Shown here: piece by piece, positions 16,102 through 24,365 of the stretch
How positions within the stretch are numbered: position 1 is the stretch's first letter
How the letters are laid out: each line of letters begins with the position of its first letter
Assembly: GCA_046349355.1 (NCBI GenBank)
Contig: JAXMCM010000023.1
Location: 1-64,000 of the forward strand
Direction: 5' to 3'
Origin: CALKJU01 sp046349355
Lineage (GTDB): Bacteria > Pseudomonadota > Alphaproteobacteria > Geminicoccales > Geminicoccaceae
Length of the DNA: 64,000 nt
Program-made: the position numbers and the translations under genes
Notes under the pieces: generated by a model
What the model was told of the DNA's origin: nothing
What the model saw: the letters and a program-made list of their open reading frames with translations, nothing else
Database searches by the model: none

Positions 16102-19100
16102 ATGCGCGCTGCCTGCGACGTCGGCGGAACCTTTACCGACCTCGTGATCGCGACGCCTGCGGGCCTGCGCGCCTTCAAGGCGCCGACCACACCGGCGGAC
16201 CCCGTACTCGGCCTCCTCGACGCCTTCGACGTTGCCGCCGCTGCGTTGCGGCTGGACCGCCGCAGTCTGCTGGCCTCCCTCGACGGCTTCGTCCACGCCA
16301 CGACGCGGGCGACCAACGCGATCCTGACCGGCCGGACGGCCCGCACGGCCCTGCTGGTGACCGAGGGGCACCGCGACATCCTGCTGCTGCGGGAAGGCGG
16401 CAGGACCGACCCCTACGACAACACGCGGCCCTATCCGCCGCCACTGGTCCCGCGCGCGCTCACCTTCGAGGTTCCGGAGCGCATCGGCGCCGACGGTGCC
16501 GTGGTCGCCACCCTTGACGAAGGCGCCGTCGCGGCGCTTGCCGGGCGGCTGGTCGCGGCCGAGGTCGAGGCGGTGGCGGTGTGCCTGCTCTGGTCGGTGG
16601 CCAACCCGGCGCACGAGCTCGCCATCGGTCGCATCCTCGCCGCCACCCTGCCAGGGGTTCCGGTAACCCTGTCGCACGCCCTCAATCCGATCGTGCGCGA
16701 GTACCGCCGTGCCGCCTCGGCCTGCCTGGATGCCGCGCTGAAGCCGCTGATGAGCGACTATCTGCGCAGCCTCGAGGCCCGCCTCGGCGCCGAGGGCTTT
16801 GCCGGCCGGCTGCACATCGTCACCAGCCAGGGCGGCGTGATGGACGTGGCAGCGGCCATCGCCGCGCCGATCCACACCATCGGCTCCGGCCCGGCGATGG
16901 CGCCGGTGGCCGGCCGGCGGATCGCCGCGATCGACGCCGGTGCCGCCTCGGCCATCGTCGCCGACACCGGCGGCACCAGCTACGACGTCAGCCTCGTGCG
17001 TGACGGGGTCATTCCGTGGACGATGGAGACCTGGCTCGGGCCGCGCTTCGCCAGCCCGATGACCGGCTTCCCCTCGGTCGACGTGCGCAGCGTCGGGGCC
17101 GGCGGCGGCTCGATCGCCCGCGTCGACGCCGGCGGCATGCTGACCGTCGGGCCCGACAGTGCCGGCGCCGACCCGGGACCGGCCTGCTATGGCCGCGGCG
17201 GCAGCGAGCCGACCGTCACCGACGCCGCCCTCGCCCTCGGCTGGCTCGATCCCGACTGCTTTCTCGGTGGCCGCTACCGGCTGGATCGCGAGGCGGCGCG
17301 CCATGCGATCGCCCGAAAGATTGCCGCGCCTTTGCAGCTCGAGCTGGAAGAGGCGGCCGCGGCCATCGTCGCTGTCGCCACCCAGACGATGGTCGGGGCG
17401 ATCGAGGCGATCACCGTCCAGCAGGGGATCGACCCGCGCGCTGCGGTCCTCGTGGCCGGGGGCGGCGCTGCGGGCCTGAACTCGGTCGCGATCGGCCGGG
17501 CGCTGGGATGTGCGAAGGTGCTGTTCCCGGACCTGGGCGCCGCCCTGAGCGCCGCCGGCGCCCTCGTGTCGGATCTTCGCCAGACCAGCTCGGCGGTCCT
17601 GTTCACCCGCAGCGACAGCTTCGATGACGCCGGCGTAGCCTCGGTGGTACAGCGCCTCGCCGAGGCGGCGAGGGTCTTCATCGCCGGTGTCGAGCGCCAC
17701 GGCGAACCGCGTGTCGCCTGGTCGGTGGAGGCGCGCTACCCGCAGCAGACCTGGGAGATCGAACTCCCGTTCGATGGCGCGCCCGACCGGCCGCCCACCC
17801 CGGCCGCGCTTGCCGCCAGCTTCCACGCCGCGCACCTCCGCCTCTATGGCGTCGCCGATCCGGACTCGGCCGTCGAGTTTCTCACCTGGCGCGTCCGCGT
17901 CGACTGCCCTGTCGGCGCCGGCGACCTGGCGACCGCGCCGGCGACGCCGCGCCCGGACGGCGAGCGACGGGGCACCCGCCGCGCCTGGTTTCCGGGCCGC
18001 GGCTGGGTCGACGCCGACGTCCGCTGGTTGGCCGAGCTCGGCCCGGGCGACCGGGTGGCCGGGCCGGCGCTGATCGATTCCGAGGTCACCACGATCGTCG
18101 TCGAGCCGGGCGTCAGCGCCATCCGCGCGGCGTCCGGGTCGATCGTCGTCGAGCCGTCGCGGGCGGCGGAGCCAGCGCTGCCGGGCCGCGCTGCCCGTGA
18201 GCCGGCGCGGCTCGCCATCGTCGCCAACCGCCTCGAGAGCATCGCGCGCAAGATGGCGCACGTGCTGCATCGCACCGGCCGCTCGGGCTTGATCAACACC
18301 GCCCGCGACCTCTCGGCCTGCATCCTGACCGCCGACCACGAGCTGGTGTGCGAGGCCGAGAGCCTGCCCTCGCACGTGCTGGTCGGGCCCGACATCATGT
18401 CGCGCTGGCTGAAGACCTTCCACCCGGAGCCGCGACGCGGCGACGCGTTCCTGCACAACTCGCCCTACCACGGCAACAGTCACGCCGCCGACCACACCAT
18501 CATGGTGCCGGTGATCGACGATGACGGCGTCCATCGCCTGACGACCTTCGTGAAGGCGCACCAGGCCGACATCGGCAACTCGCGGCCGACCTCGTACCAT
18601 GGCGTATCGCGCGACGTGTACGAGGAAGGCGCCCTGATCTTCCCGGCCGTCCAGGTGCAGCGCGACTACCGCGACATCGAGGACATCGTCCGGATGTGCC
18701 GGATGCGCATCCGCGTCGCCGAGCAGTGGTGGGGCGACTATCAGGCGCTGGTCGGCGCCGCCCGCACCGGCGAGCAGGAGCTGCTGGCGCTGGGCCGCGA
18801 GCTGGGCTGGGACACGCTGCAGGCCCACCTTGCCGAGTGGTTCGACTATGCCGAGCAGCGCATGGCTACGGCCCTGCGCCGGCTGCCGGCCGGCAGCCGG
18901 ACGCGCGGCGGCCGGCACGACCCGTTCCCCGGCACCGCGGCCGACGGTGTCCCGATCGAGGTGACGGTGCGCAGCGACCCCGAAGCAGGCCGCATCGAGA
19001 TCGACCTCACCCGCAACCCCGACACCTTGCCGAACGGCCTCAACATCACGGAGGCCAACGCCGGCTCGGCGGCGATGATCGGCCTGTTCTCGTCGCTGGG

Positions 19101-19887
19101 CGAGACGGTGCCACGCAATGCCGGCAGCTACCGCCGCGTCGCCATCCGGCTGCGGGCCGGTTCCTGCATCGGCGGGTCGGTGCATCCGGCCTGCTGCTCG
19201 CTGTCGACCACCAACCTCGCCTCGCGCATCGGCAACGCCACCCAGGCCGCCATGGCGGAGCTCGCCGGCGGCTTCGGCCTCGCCGAAGCGGGGGTGATCG
19301 TTCCCGCCTCGATGGCGGTCATCTCGGGTCGCGACCCGCGCCACGGCGGCGCCTTCATGAACTCGCTGTTCCTGATGCACACCGGCGGGCCCGCGGCGCC
19401 GCGCCAGGATGGCTGGCTGACCACCGTGCACATCGGCGATCTCGGCCTGTGCTATCTCGACAGCATCGAGCTCGACGAGCTGCGCTATCCGATCCGGGTC
19501 GTCCGGCGCGGCATCCTGCCCGACAGCGAGGGGGCGGGGCAGTTCCGCGGCGCCCCCTGCGGCATCTGCGAGTACGGGCCGGTCGGCACCGCGATCGAGG
19601 CCTGGTACGCCAGCGACGGCGCGGTCAACCCGCCGGCCGGCGTGCTCGGCGGCGGCGCCTGCGGTCCGTCGAGCCATCACCGGCGCCGCACGGACGGAAC
19701 GCTGGTCGAGCTGCCGCCCTGCGGCGGCGTGCTGCTGGAGCCGGGGGAGACCATCGTCTCGGTCTGCTGCGGCGGCGGCGGCTATGGCGATCCCCGCCAG
19801 CGCGATCCTGCATGGGTTCGCCGCGATCTTGCCGAGGGCTGGATCAGTGCGGAGCGGGCCGCAGCGGTCTACGGTCTGAGGTCCTGA
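16102..19887 (+). CDS. Fused hydantoinase/oxoprolinase HyuA-HyuB protein
   Basis: A 1261-residue fusion of HyuA (about 1-690: CDVGGTFTDLVI phosphate-binding opening, VHATTRATNAIL, DTGGTSYDVSL, RSVGAGGGSIA, VAGGGAAGLNSV) and HyuB (about 700-1261: ARKMAHVLHRTGRSGLINTARD, NSPYHGNSHAADHT, ending CCGGGGYGDP). The whole resembles the fused 5-oxoprolinase layout; bacteria usually keep the two subunits separate. Such enzymes use ATP to open or carboxylate hydantoin-, oxoproline- or ketone-type substrates; the substrate cannot be read from sequence. ATG 16102 has CGGAG upstream and begins the conserved core, so it is preferred to GTG 16075. The cupin gene follows after 18 bases as a likely operon partner. 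Confidence 0.9.
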   Translation: MRAACDVGGTFTDLVIATPAGLRAFKAPTTPADPVLGLLDAFDVAAAALRLDRRSLLASLDGFVHATTRATNAILTGRTARTALLVTEGHRDILLLREGGRTDPYDNTRPYPPPLVPRALTFEVPERIGADGAVVATLDEGAVAALAGRLVAAEVEAVAVCLLWSVANPAHELAIGRILAATLPGVPVTLSHALNPIVREYRRAASACLDAALKPLMSDYLRSLEARLGAEGFAGRLHIVTSQGGVMDVAAAIAAPIHTIGSGPAMAPVAGRRIAAIDAGAASAIVADTGGTSYDVSLVRDGVIPWTMETWLGPRFASPMTGFPSVDVRSVGAGGGSIARVDAGGMLTVGPDSAGADPGPACYGRGGSEPTVTDAALALGWLDPDCFLGGRYRLDREAARHAIARKIAAPLQLELEEAAAAIVAVATQTMVGAIEAITVQQGIDPRAAVLVAGGGAAGLNSVAIGRALGCAKVLFPDLGAALSAAGALVSDLRQTSSAVLFTRSDSFDDAGVASVVQRLAEAARVFIAGVERHGEPRVAWSVEARYPQQTWEIELPFDGAPDRPPTPAALAASFHAAHLRLYGVADPDSAVEFLTWRVRVDCPVGAGDLATAPATPRPDGERRGTRRAWFPGRGWVDADVRWLAELGPGDRVAGPALIDSEVTTIVVEPGVSAIRAASGSIVVEPSRAAEPALPGRAAREPARLAIVANRLESIARKMAHVLHRTGRSGLINTARDLSACILTADHELVCEAESLPSHVLVGPDIMSRWLKTFHPEPRRGDAFLHNSPYHGNSHAADHTIMVPVIDDDGVHRLTTFVKAHQADIGNSRPTSYHGVSRDVYEEGALIFPAVQVQRDYRDIEDIVRMCRMRIRVAEQWWGDYQALVGAARTGEQELLALGRELGWDTLQAHLAEWFDYAEQRMATALRRLPAGSRTRGGRHDPFPGTAADGVPIEVTVRSDPEAGRIEIDLTRNPDTLPNGLNITEANAGSAAMIGLFSSLGETVPRNAGSYRRVAIRLRAGSCIGGSVHPACCSLSTTNLASRIGNATQAAMAELAGGFGLAEAGVIVPASMAVISGRDPRHGGAFMNSLFLMHTGGPAAPRQDGWLTTVHIGDLGLCYLDSIELDELRYPIRVVRRGILPDSEGAGQFRGAPCGICEYGPVGTAIEAWYASDGAVNPPAGVLGGGACGPSSHHRRRTDGTLVELPPCGGVLLEPGETIVSVCCGGGGYGDPRQRDPAWVRRDLAEGWISAERAAAVYGLRS

Positions 19888-19905
19888 AACGGCTCCGGCA
19901 ACACC

Positions 19906-20370
19906 ATGGTCAAGCTCGCCCTCGCCGACGTCCCGGTCCGCACCGGCACCGGCTACCCGCCGCCCTTCGACCGTCCCCTCCTGACGCGCCAGCACCAGCG
20001 CCTCGCCGACGCCGCCGGCCTGACCCGGATCGGCGTCCACCTCGTCCGCATCCCGCCCGGCGGCTGGTCGAGCCAGCGCCACTGGCACAGCCACGAGGAC
20101 GAGCTGGTGTTCATGCTGGAGGGCGAGCTGGTCCTCGTCACCGACGCCGGCGAGGAGATCCTGCGGCCCGGCGAGTTCGCCGCCTGGAAGGCCGGCGTCC
20201 CCGACGGCCACCACCTGCAGAACCGCTCAGATCGCGACGCCGTGTTCCTCGTCGCCGGCAACCGCGACCCCGAGGACATCGGCCACTACCCCGACGTCGA
20301 CCTCGCCACCGAGCCCAACCGCTACGCCGGCGGCCGGTTCACCCGGAAGGACGGGACGCCGCCGGCCTGA
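19906..20370 (+). CDS. Small cupin-domain protein
   Basis: A 154-residue single-domain cupin. The metal-binding motif 1 is HWHSHEDELVFMLEGEL and motif 2 is PGEFAAWKAGVPDGHH, giving three His and one Glu as candidate ligands. The C-terminal YPDVDLATEPN segment occurs in a common cupin subfamily that often sits beside amino-acid or nitrogen catabolic genes. It follows the HyuAB fusion by 18 bases and precedes a terminator, so it probably acts with HyuAB, for example as an isomerase/decyclase or sensor; this is inference. Confidence 0.85.
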   Translation: MVKLALADVPVRTGTGYPPPFDRPLLTRQHQRLADAAGLTRIGVHLVRIPPGGWSSQRHWHSHEDELVFMLEGELVLVTDAGEEILRPGEFAAWKAGVPDGHHLQNRSDRDAVFLVAGNRDPEDIGHYPDVDLATEPNRYAGGRFTRKDGTPPA

Positions 20371-20394
20371 GGCCATCTGCCGCTTTTCTGGGCA

Positions 20395-20413
20395 CTGCCT
20401 TCCCGGAAGGCAG
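20395..20413. promoter_or_regulatory. 9-bp perfect inverted repeat upstream of sigma-54 promoter
   Basis: CTGCCTTCC and GGAAGGCAG flank a single central C. The one-base centre makes it a better DNA palindrome (protein site) than an RNA hairpin. It lies about 40-50 bases upstream of the -24 element of the sigma-54 promoter, which is close for an enhancer-binding-protein site but possible. It could also be the first stem of a tandem terminator after the cupin gene. Confidence 0.4.
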
Positions 20414-20417
20414 CGAT

Positions 20418-20441
20418 AGGCGTCCCGGCAGGGGCCTTTTT
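20418..20441 (+). terminator. Intrinsic terminator after hyuAB-cupin
   Basis: AGGC, a GT bulge, CCC, loop GGCA, GGG and GCCT form a stem, followed by TTTTT at 20437-20441. It lies 48 bases after the cupin stop and would separate the hyuAB-cupin transcript from the downstream importer genes. Confidence 0.65.
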
Positions 20442-20445
20442 GCCA

Positions 20446-20460
20446 TGGCACCGTTCTTGC
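20446..20460 (+). promoter_or_regulatory. Sigma-54 (RpoN) promoter of the NMT1-type importer
   Basis: TGGCAC-CGTTC-TTGC matches the -24/-12 consensus TGGCAC-N5-TTGC with no mismatch. GG (20447-20448) and GC (20459-20460) are separated by exactly ten bases, the spacing sigma-54 requires. Transcription would begin near 20471, 30 bases before the ATG of the substrate-binding protein. Sigma-54 control points to NtrC-type nitrogen regulation, in line with the nitrogen-scavenging genes downstream. Confidence 0.75.
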
Positions 20461-20464
20461 GCCC

Positions 20465-20486
20465 GTGGGTCCAACCTCGGACCCAC
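20465..20486 (+). promoter_or_regulatory. 8-bp leader stem-loop before the SBP start
   Basis: GTGGGTCC, loop AACCTC and GGACCCAC form a perfect 8-bp hairpin that ends just before the Shine-Dalgarno AAGGGA (20488-20493). It spans the predicted transcription start, so only part of it may be in the mRNA; otherwise it may be an operator or a 5'-end stabiliser. It does not match the guanidine-I, -II or -III riboswitch cores. Confidence 0.4.
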
Positions 20487-20500
20487 CAAGGGACGCCCCC

Positions 20501-21562
20501 ATGCGCGCACGCCTCCGCCGCCTCTCCGCCCTCGTCATGCTCGCCGCCGCCATCGCCACCAGCGGCACGGCCGAGGCCAAGGACGACTTCAAGATCGCCT
20601 GGTCGATCTATGTCGGCTGGATGCCGTGGGGCTGGGCCGCCGACCAGGGCATCGTCAAGAAGTGGGCCGACAAGTACGGCATCACCATCGAGGTCGTGCA
20701 GATCAACGACTACGTCGAATCGATCAACCAGTTCACCGCCGGCGGCTTCGACGGCTGCGTGATGACCAACATGGACGCGCTGACCATCCCGGCGGTCGGC
20801 GGCGTCGACAGCACCGCGCTGATCGTCGGCGACTTCAGCAACGGCAACGACGGCATCGTCTCGAAGACCGCGAAGTCGGTCGAGGAGCTGAAGGGCGAGA
20901 GCGTCAACCTCGTCGAGCTCAGCGTCTCGCACTACCTGCTGGCGCGCGCCCTCGAGAAGGCCGGCCTCGCCGAGCGCGACCTCGGCGGCGTCGTCAACAC
21001 CTCCGACGCCGACATCGTCTCGGTGTTCACCTCGACCGACGACGTCAAGCACGTCGTCACCTGGAACCCGCTGCTCGCCGAGGTCGAGAAGGTGCCGGGT
21101 GCGACCAAGCTGTTCGACAGCGCGCAGATCCCCGGCGAGATCATCGACCTGATGGTCGTCAACAGCGAGGCGCTCGCCGAGAACCCGAACTTCGGCAAGG
21201 CGCTGGCCGGGGCCTGGTACGAGACCATGGCGATCATGCGCGGCGACGACGACGCCGGAAAGGCCGCCCGCACGGCGATGGCCGCAGCCTCCGGCACCGA
21301 CCTCGCCGGCTTCGACGCCCAGCTCGCCGCGACGAAGATGTTCTTCGCCCCGGCCGACGCCGTCGCCTTCGCCACCAGCCCCGACCTCGTCACCACCATG
21401 GAGAGCGTGCGCCAGTTCTCGGCGGCGCACGGCCTGCTGCAGGGCGGTGCGGACTCGGTGGGCATCGCCTTCCCCGGCGACAAGACGCTGGGCGACACCG
21501 GCAACATCAAGCTGCGCTTCACCGCCGACTACATGAAGATGGCGGCCGACGGGGCGCTCTGA
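20501..21562 (+). CDS. ABC importer substrate-binding protein, NMT1/urea-carboxylase-region type
   Basis: A 353-residue periplasmic binding protein with a Sec signal (about residues 1-26, AEA cleavage). The sequence KIAWSIYVGWMPWGWAADQGIVKKWADKYGI, read in part here, is characteristic of the NMT1-like binding proteins found near urea carboxylase/guanidine genes, whose ligands are small nitrogen compounds. Later segments GGFDGCVMTNMD and VTWNPLL line the usual ligand cleft. ATG 20501 is chosen over GTG 20465 because AAGGGA lies seven bases upstream. The permease and ATPase follow in an operon controlled by the sigma-54 promoter. Guanidine or a relative is the likely ligand, given the GdmH gene nearby. 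Confidence 0.82.
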   Translation: MRARLRRLSALVMLAAAIATSGTAEAKDDFKIAWSIYVGWMPWGWAADQGIVKKWADKYGITIEVVQINDYVESINQFTAGGFDGCVMTNMDALTIPAVGGVDSTALIVGDFSNGNDGIVSKTAKSVEELKGESVNLVELSVSHYLLARALEKAGLAERDLGGVVNTSDADIVSVFTSTDDVKHVVTWNPLLAEVEKVPGATKLFDSAQIPGEIIDLMVVNSEALAENPNFGKALAGAWYETMAIMRGDDDAGKAARTAMAAASGTDLAGFDAQLAATKMFFAPADAVAFATSPDLVTTMESVRQFSAAHGLLQGGADSVGIAFPGDKTLGDTGNIKLRFTADYMKMAADGAL

Positions 21563-21578
21563 GCCGGAGCGCCGGGGC

Positions 21579-22391
21579 TTGCGCCGCATCGTCAACCGGC
21601 GGCCGCAGCCGGCCACCGCCATCGTCCTCGCCGCCCTGCCCTTCGTGCTGGTGGCGGTGGCCTATGCCGTCGGCTCGCAGGCGCGGCTCGCCGCCAACCC
21701 GAACGACAAGCTGCTGCCGTCGCTGGCCAGCTTCGCCACCGCCATGCACGACATGGCGCTCGTCCCCGACCCGCGCTCCGGCGACTACCTGTTCTGGATC
21801 GACACCGCCGCCAGCCTGCTGCGCCTGGTGGCCGGCGTCGCCGCCGCGGCGCTGATCGGCTTCGTGCTCGGCATCGCCATCGGGCTGGTCCCGATCGTCG
21901 GCGCCACGCTCTCGGCCTTCGTCGCGGTGCTGTCGATGATCCCGCCGCTCGCCGTCCTGCCGATCCTGTTCATCGTCCTGGGCCTCGGCGAGCTGTCCAA
22001 GGTGGTGCTGATCGTCATCGGCATCGCCCCCTTCCTCGTCCGCGACGTCGCCGTCCGCGTCGGCGAGATCCCGGCCGAGCTGCTGGTCAAGGCGCAGACG
22101 CTGGGCGCCTCCTCCTGGCAGATCGTCACCCGCATCGTCGGGCCGATGATCCTGCCGCGCCTGATCGGTGCGGTCCGGCTGTCGCTGGGGGCCGCCTGGC
22201 TGTTCCTGATCGCCGCCGAGGCCATCGCCGCCACCGAGGGGCTCGGCTACCGCATCTTCCTCGTCCGCCGCTTCCTCGCCATGGACGTGATCCTGCCCTA
22301 CGTCGCCTGGATCACCCTGCTCGCCTGGCTGTCGGACCTGGCGCTCGCCAGGCTGTCGCGGCGCGTCTTCGCCTGGGCCGAGAGCCGATGA
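21579..22391 (+). CDS. ABC importer permease (TauC/SsuC type)
   Basis: A 270-residue inner-membrane permease with about six helices. The coupling (EAA) loop is visible as EIPAELLVKAQTLGASSWQIVTRIVGPMILP. The start is TTG 21579 with GGAG about nine bases upstream; no ATG lies before the first helix. The gene begins 16 bases after the binding protein and its stop overlaps the ATPase start by ATGA, so the three form one transporter. Confidence 0.9.
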   Translation: MRRIVNRRPQPATAIVLAALPFVLVAVAYAVGSQARLAANPNDKLLPSLASFATAMHDMALVPDPRSGDYLFWIDTAASLLRLVAGVAAAALIGFVLGIAIGLVPIVGATLSAFVAVLSMIPPLAVLPILFIVLGLGELSKVVLIVIGIAPFLVRDVAVRVGEIPAELLVKAQTLGASSWQIVTRIVGPMILPRLIGAVRLSLGAAWLFLIAAEAIAATEGLGYRIFLVRRFLAMDVILPYVAWITLLAWLSDLALARLSRRVFAWAESR

Positions 22392-23113
22392 GCGCCGTCA
22401 GCGTCCGCCGCCTGTGGAAGAGCTACGGCGACCGGCCGATCCTCGAGCGCATCAACCTCGATGTCGCGAGCGGCAGCTTCGTCACGATGGTCGGCGCCTC
22501 GGGCTGCGGCAAGAGCACCTTCCTGCGCATCCTGCTGGGCCAGGAGAGCGCCAGCCGCGGCGAGATCACGGTCGACGGCAAGCCGCTGCCGGACGAGCCG
22601 GGCCCCGAGCGCGGCATCGTCTTCCAGCGCTACTCGGTGTTCCCGCACCTCACCGTGCTGGGCAACGCCATGCTGGGCCTCGAGCTCGCCGGCAACCGCT
22701 GGTGGGGCCGCCTCGCCGGTGCCGCCCGCCGCAAGGCCCGCGACGAGGCCCGCGCCATGCTCGACCAGGTGGGCCTCGGCCGCCACGCCGACGCCATGCC
22801 GAGCGCGCTGTCGGGCGGCATGCAGCAGCGCCTCGCCATCGCCCAGGCGCTGATCCTCAAGCCGCGCATCCTGCTGCTCGACGAGCCCTTCGGCGCCCTC
22901 GACCCCGGCATCCGCGCCGACATGCACGAGCTGGTCAAGCGCCTGTGGCGCGAGACCGGGATGACCGTGTTCATGGTCACCCACGACCTGCGCGAGGCCT
23001 TCGTCCTTGGCACCCGCGTCCTGACCTTCGATAAGGTCCGCCACGACCCGCAGGCGCCCGACGCCTACGGTGCCACCGTCACCTACGACCTGCCCGGCTA
23101 CAACCGCGGCTGA
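22388..23113 (+). CDS. ABC importer ATPase (nitrate/taurine type)
   Basis: A 241-residue ATP-binding subunit. Walker A is GASGCGKST, the signature is LSGGMQQR, Walker B ILLLDEPFGALD and the switch His lies in MVTHDLREA. A short insert after VLGNAMLGLELAGNRW and the C-terminal extension are typical of the importer branch that sits beside urea-carboxylase/guanidine genes. Start overlap ATGA with the permease. It powers import of the ligand held by the upstream binding protein. Confidence 0.92.
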   Translation: MSAVSVRRLWKSYGDRPILERINLDVASGSFVTMVGASGCGKSTFLRILLGQESASRGEITVDGKPLPDEPGPERGIVFQRYSVFPHLTVLGNAMLGLELAGNRWWGRLAGAARRKARDEARAMLDQVGLGRHADAMPSALSGGMQQRLAIAQALILKPRILLLDEPFGALDPGIRADMHELVKRLWRETGMTVFMVTHDLREAFVLGTRVLTFDKVRHDPQAPDAYGATVTYDLPGYNRG

Positions 23114-23293
23114 ACCGCGGACTCTCTCCACCACGCCAGTCTACGGTACCGCCTCGGCAAGGGCTTGCGTATTGCCCTACGATACCTGATGATGTGCAAT
23201 GATGCTTTGGTCGTGAGCCTTTTTGGTCTCACCTCATCAAGTCATCGCCCACTGTGACATTTGGCACATCCAGGTCCTTCGAGGGGAACTATC

Positions 23294-24223
23294 ATGACCA
23301 ATGAAGTGCTGTCCGCCGTTGGCGCGAGCTTCCAGGCCCTGCCGGGACTGCTGACGGTCCTGAACGTCGTGATCCTGCTGGCCGCCGTGTTCTTCTTCAC
23401 GAGCACGCTGGCCTCGCATGTCCTCGAATACTTCGTCGGCTTCATCAACTCGCGCGGACGGCAGCTGCGCGAGAGGCTCGGACAGGCCCTCGGCGCCGAA
23501 GCGGCCAAGCAGGTTTACGCCAACCCACTGATCGACTCGCTCAAGAGCGGCAAGAACGACAACGGGAAGAACGGCCCTTCCTACATCGAGCCCGAGTTGT
23601 TTGCCCGCGCGGTCATCGCCGAGTGCAAGAAGGACGATACCTCCAAGCTCGCGACGTCCGCCCTCGTCAAGCAACTGATGGCCGAAGGCGACGGCGACGA
23701 GACGAAGCAGCAGAGCAAGCTCGTCGAATGGTACAAGGCGCTTACCGACCGGCAGACCGGCGCCTACACGCGCTGGTCGTTCCTGCGCCTGTTTGTCATT
23801 GGCCTCGTCATGGCCGTGCTGATGGACATCGACGTGTTCCACATTGCGACGGATGCGGTCCGCAACCCGGAGGCCACGACGAAGCTCGTCGATACCTTGC
23901 AGGAGACGCTCACACCCATTCTCGACAAGGCCCCGGCCGAGCGGACCGCCGAGGAGCAGGCGCAGATCGAGCAGGCGACGGCCGACCTCGCCAAGGCCGT
24001 GCTCAAGGATGGCGCCCACCAGCCACTCTACGCCTGGCAGGGGAGTCCCGGGGGCGGCGAGGCCTGGATCGCCAAGCTCGTCGGCTGGCTGCTGGCCGCC
24101 CTCGCGACCTCGCTCGGCGCCCAGTTCTGGTTCAACATTCTCAGCGAGTCGCTGAAGCTGCGGGCGGCGGGCAAGAAGCCGGCTGCCGATGCCGGCGAGC
24201 CAGCGCCGGTGCCGGCTGGCTAG
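23294..24223 (+). CDS. Hypothetical three-helix membrane protein
   Basis: A 309-residue membrane protein. Hydrophobic helices lie at about residues 15-45, 160-178 and 260-280; the intervening segments are soluble. After the first helix the pattern VLEYFVGFINSRGRQLRERLGQ, then NPLIDSL and PSYIEPELFARAVI recalls a widespread family of uncharacterised membrane proteins whose members read NHPLI...PSYIPxxxFA; this is from memory and unverified. GAGGGG lies before ATG 23294. Its base composition is visibly less GC-rich than that of its neighbours, and it separates the importer from the guanidine hydrolase, so it looks like a later insertion. Function unknown. Confidence 0.7.
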   Translation: MTNEVLSAVGASFQALPGLLTVLNVVILLAAVFFFTSTLASHVLEYFVGFINSRGRQLRERLGQALGAEAAKQVYANPLIDSLKSGKNDNGKNGPSYIEPELFARAVIAECKKDDTSKLATSALVKQLMAEGDGDETKQQSKLVEWYKALTDRQTGAYTRWSFLRLFVIGLVMAVLMDIDVFHIATDAVRNPEATTKLVDTLQETLTPILDKAPAERTAEEQAQIEQATADLAKAVLKDGAHQPLYAWQGSPGGGEAWIAKLVGWLLAALATSLGAQFWFNILSESLKLRAAGKKPAADAGEPAPVPAG

Positions 24224-24365
24224 CCTGACGCGTCGGGCGCGGCGGCAACGTCGCGCTCGACAACCTGTTGGCGGCGCGGCCAAAGTCGGTAGCACCGCAG
24301 TTTGGCCGCGGGCCCGCTCGCCGCGAGCCGGGACGGTCGAGCCGTACGGGATGCGAGGAGATGCC

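Noticed and set aside
15376..20214. 1612-codon open frame on the minus strand opposite hyuAB
   Set aside because: It is antisense to well-recognised genes and has the Arg/Ala/Gly-rich composition typical of spurious frames in very GC-rich DNA.
20371..20500. Guanidine riboswitch upstream of the importer
   Set aside because: The CTAGGGTTCCG-type core of guanidine-I, the ACGR loops of guanidine-II and the guanidine-III core were not seen; the hairpins present have other loops.
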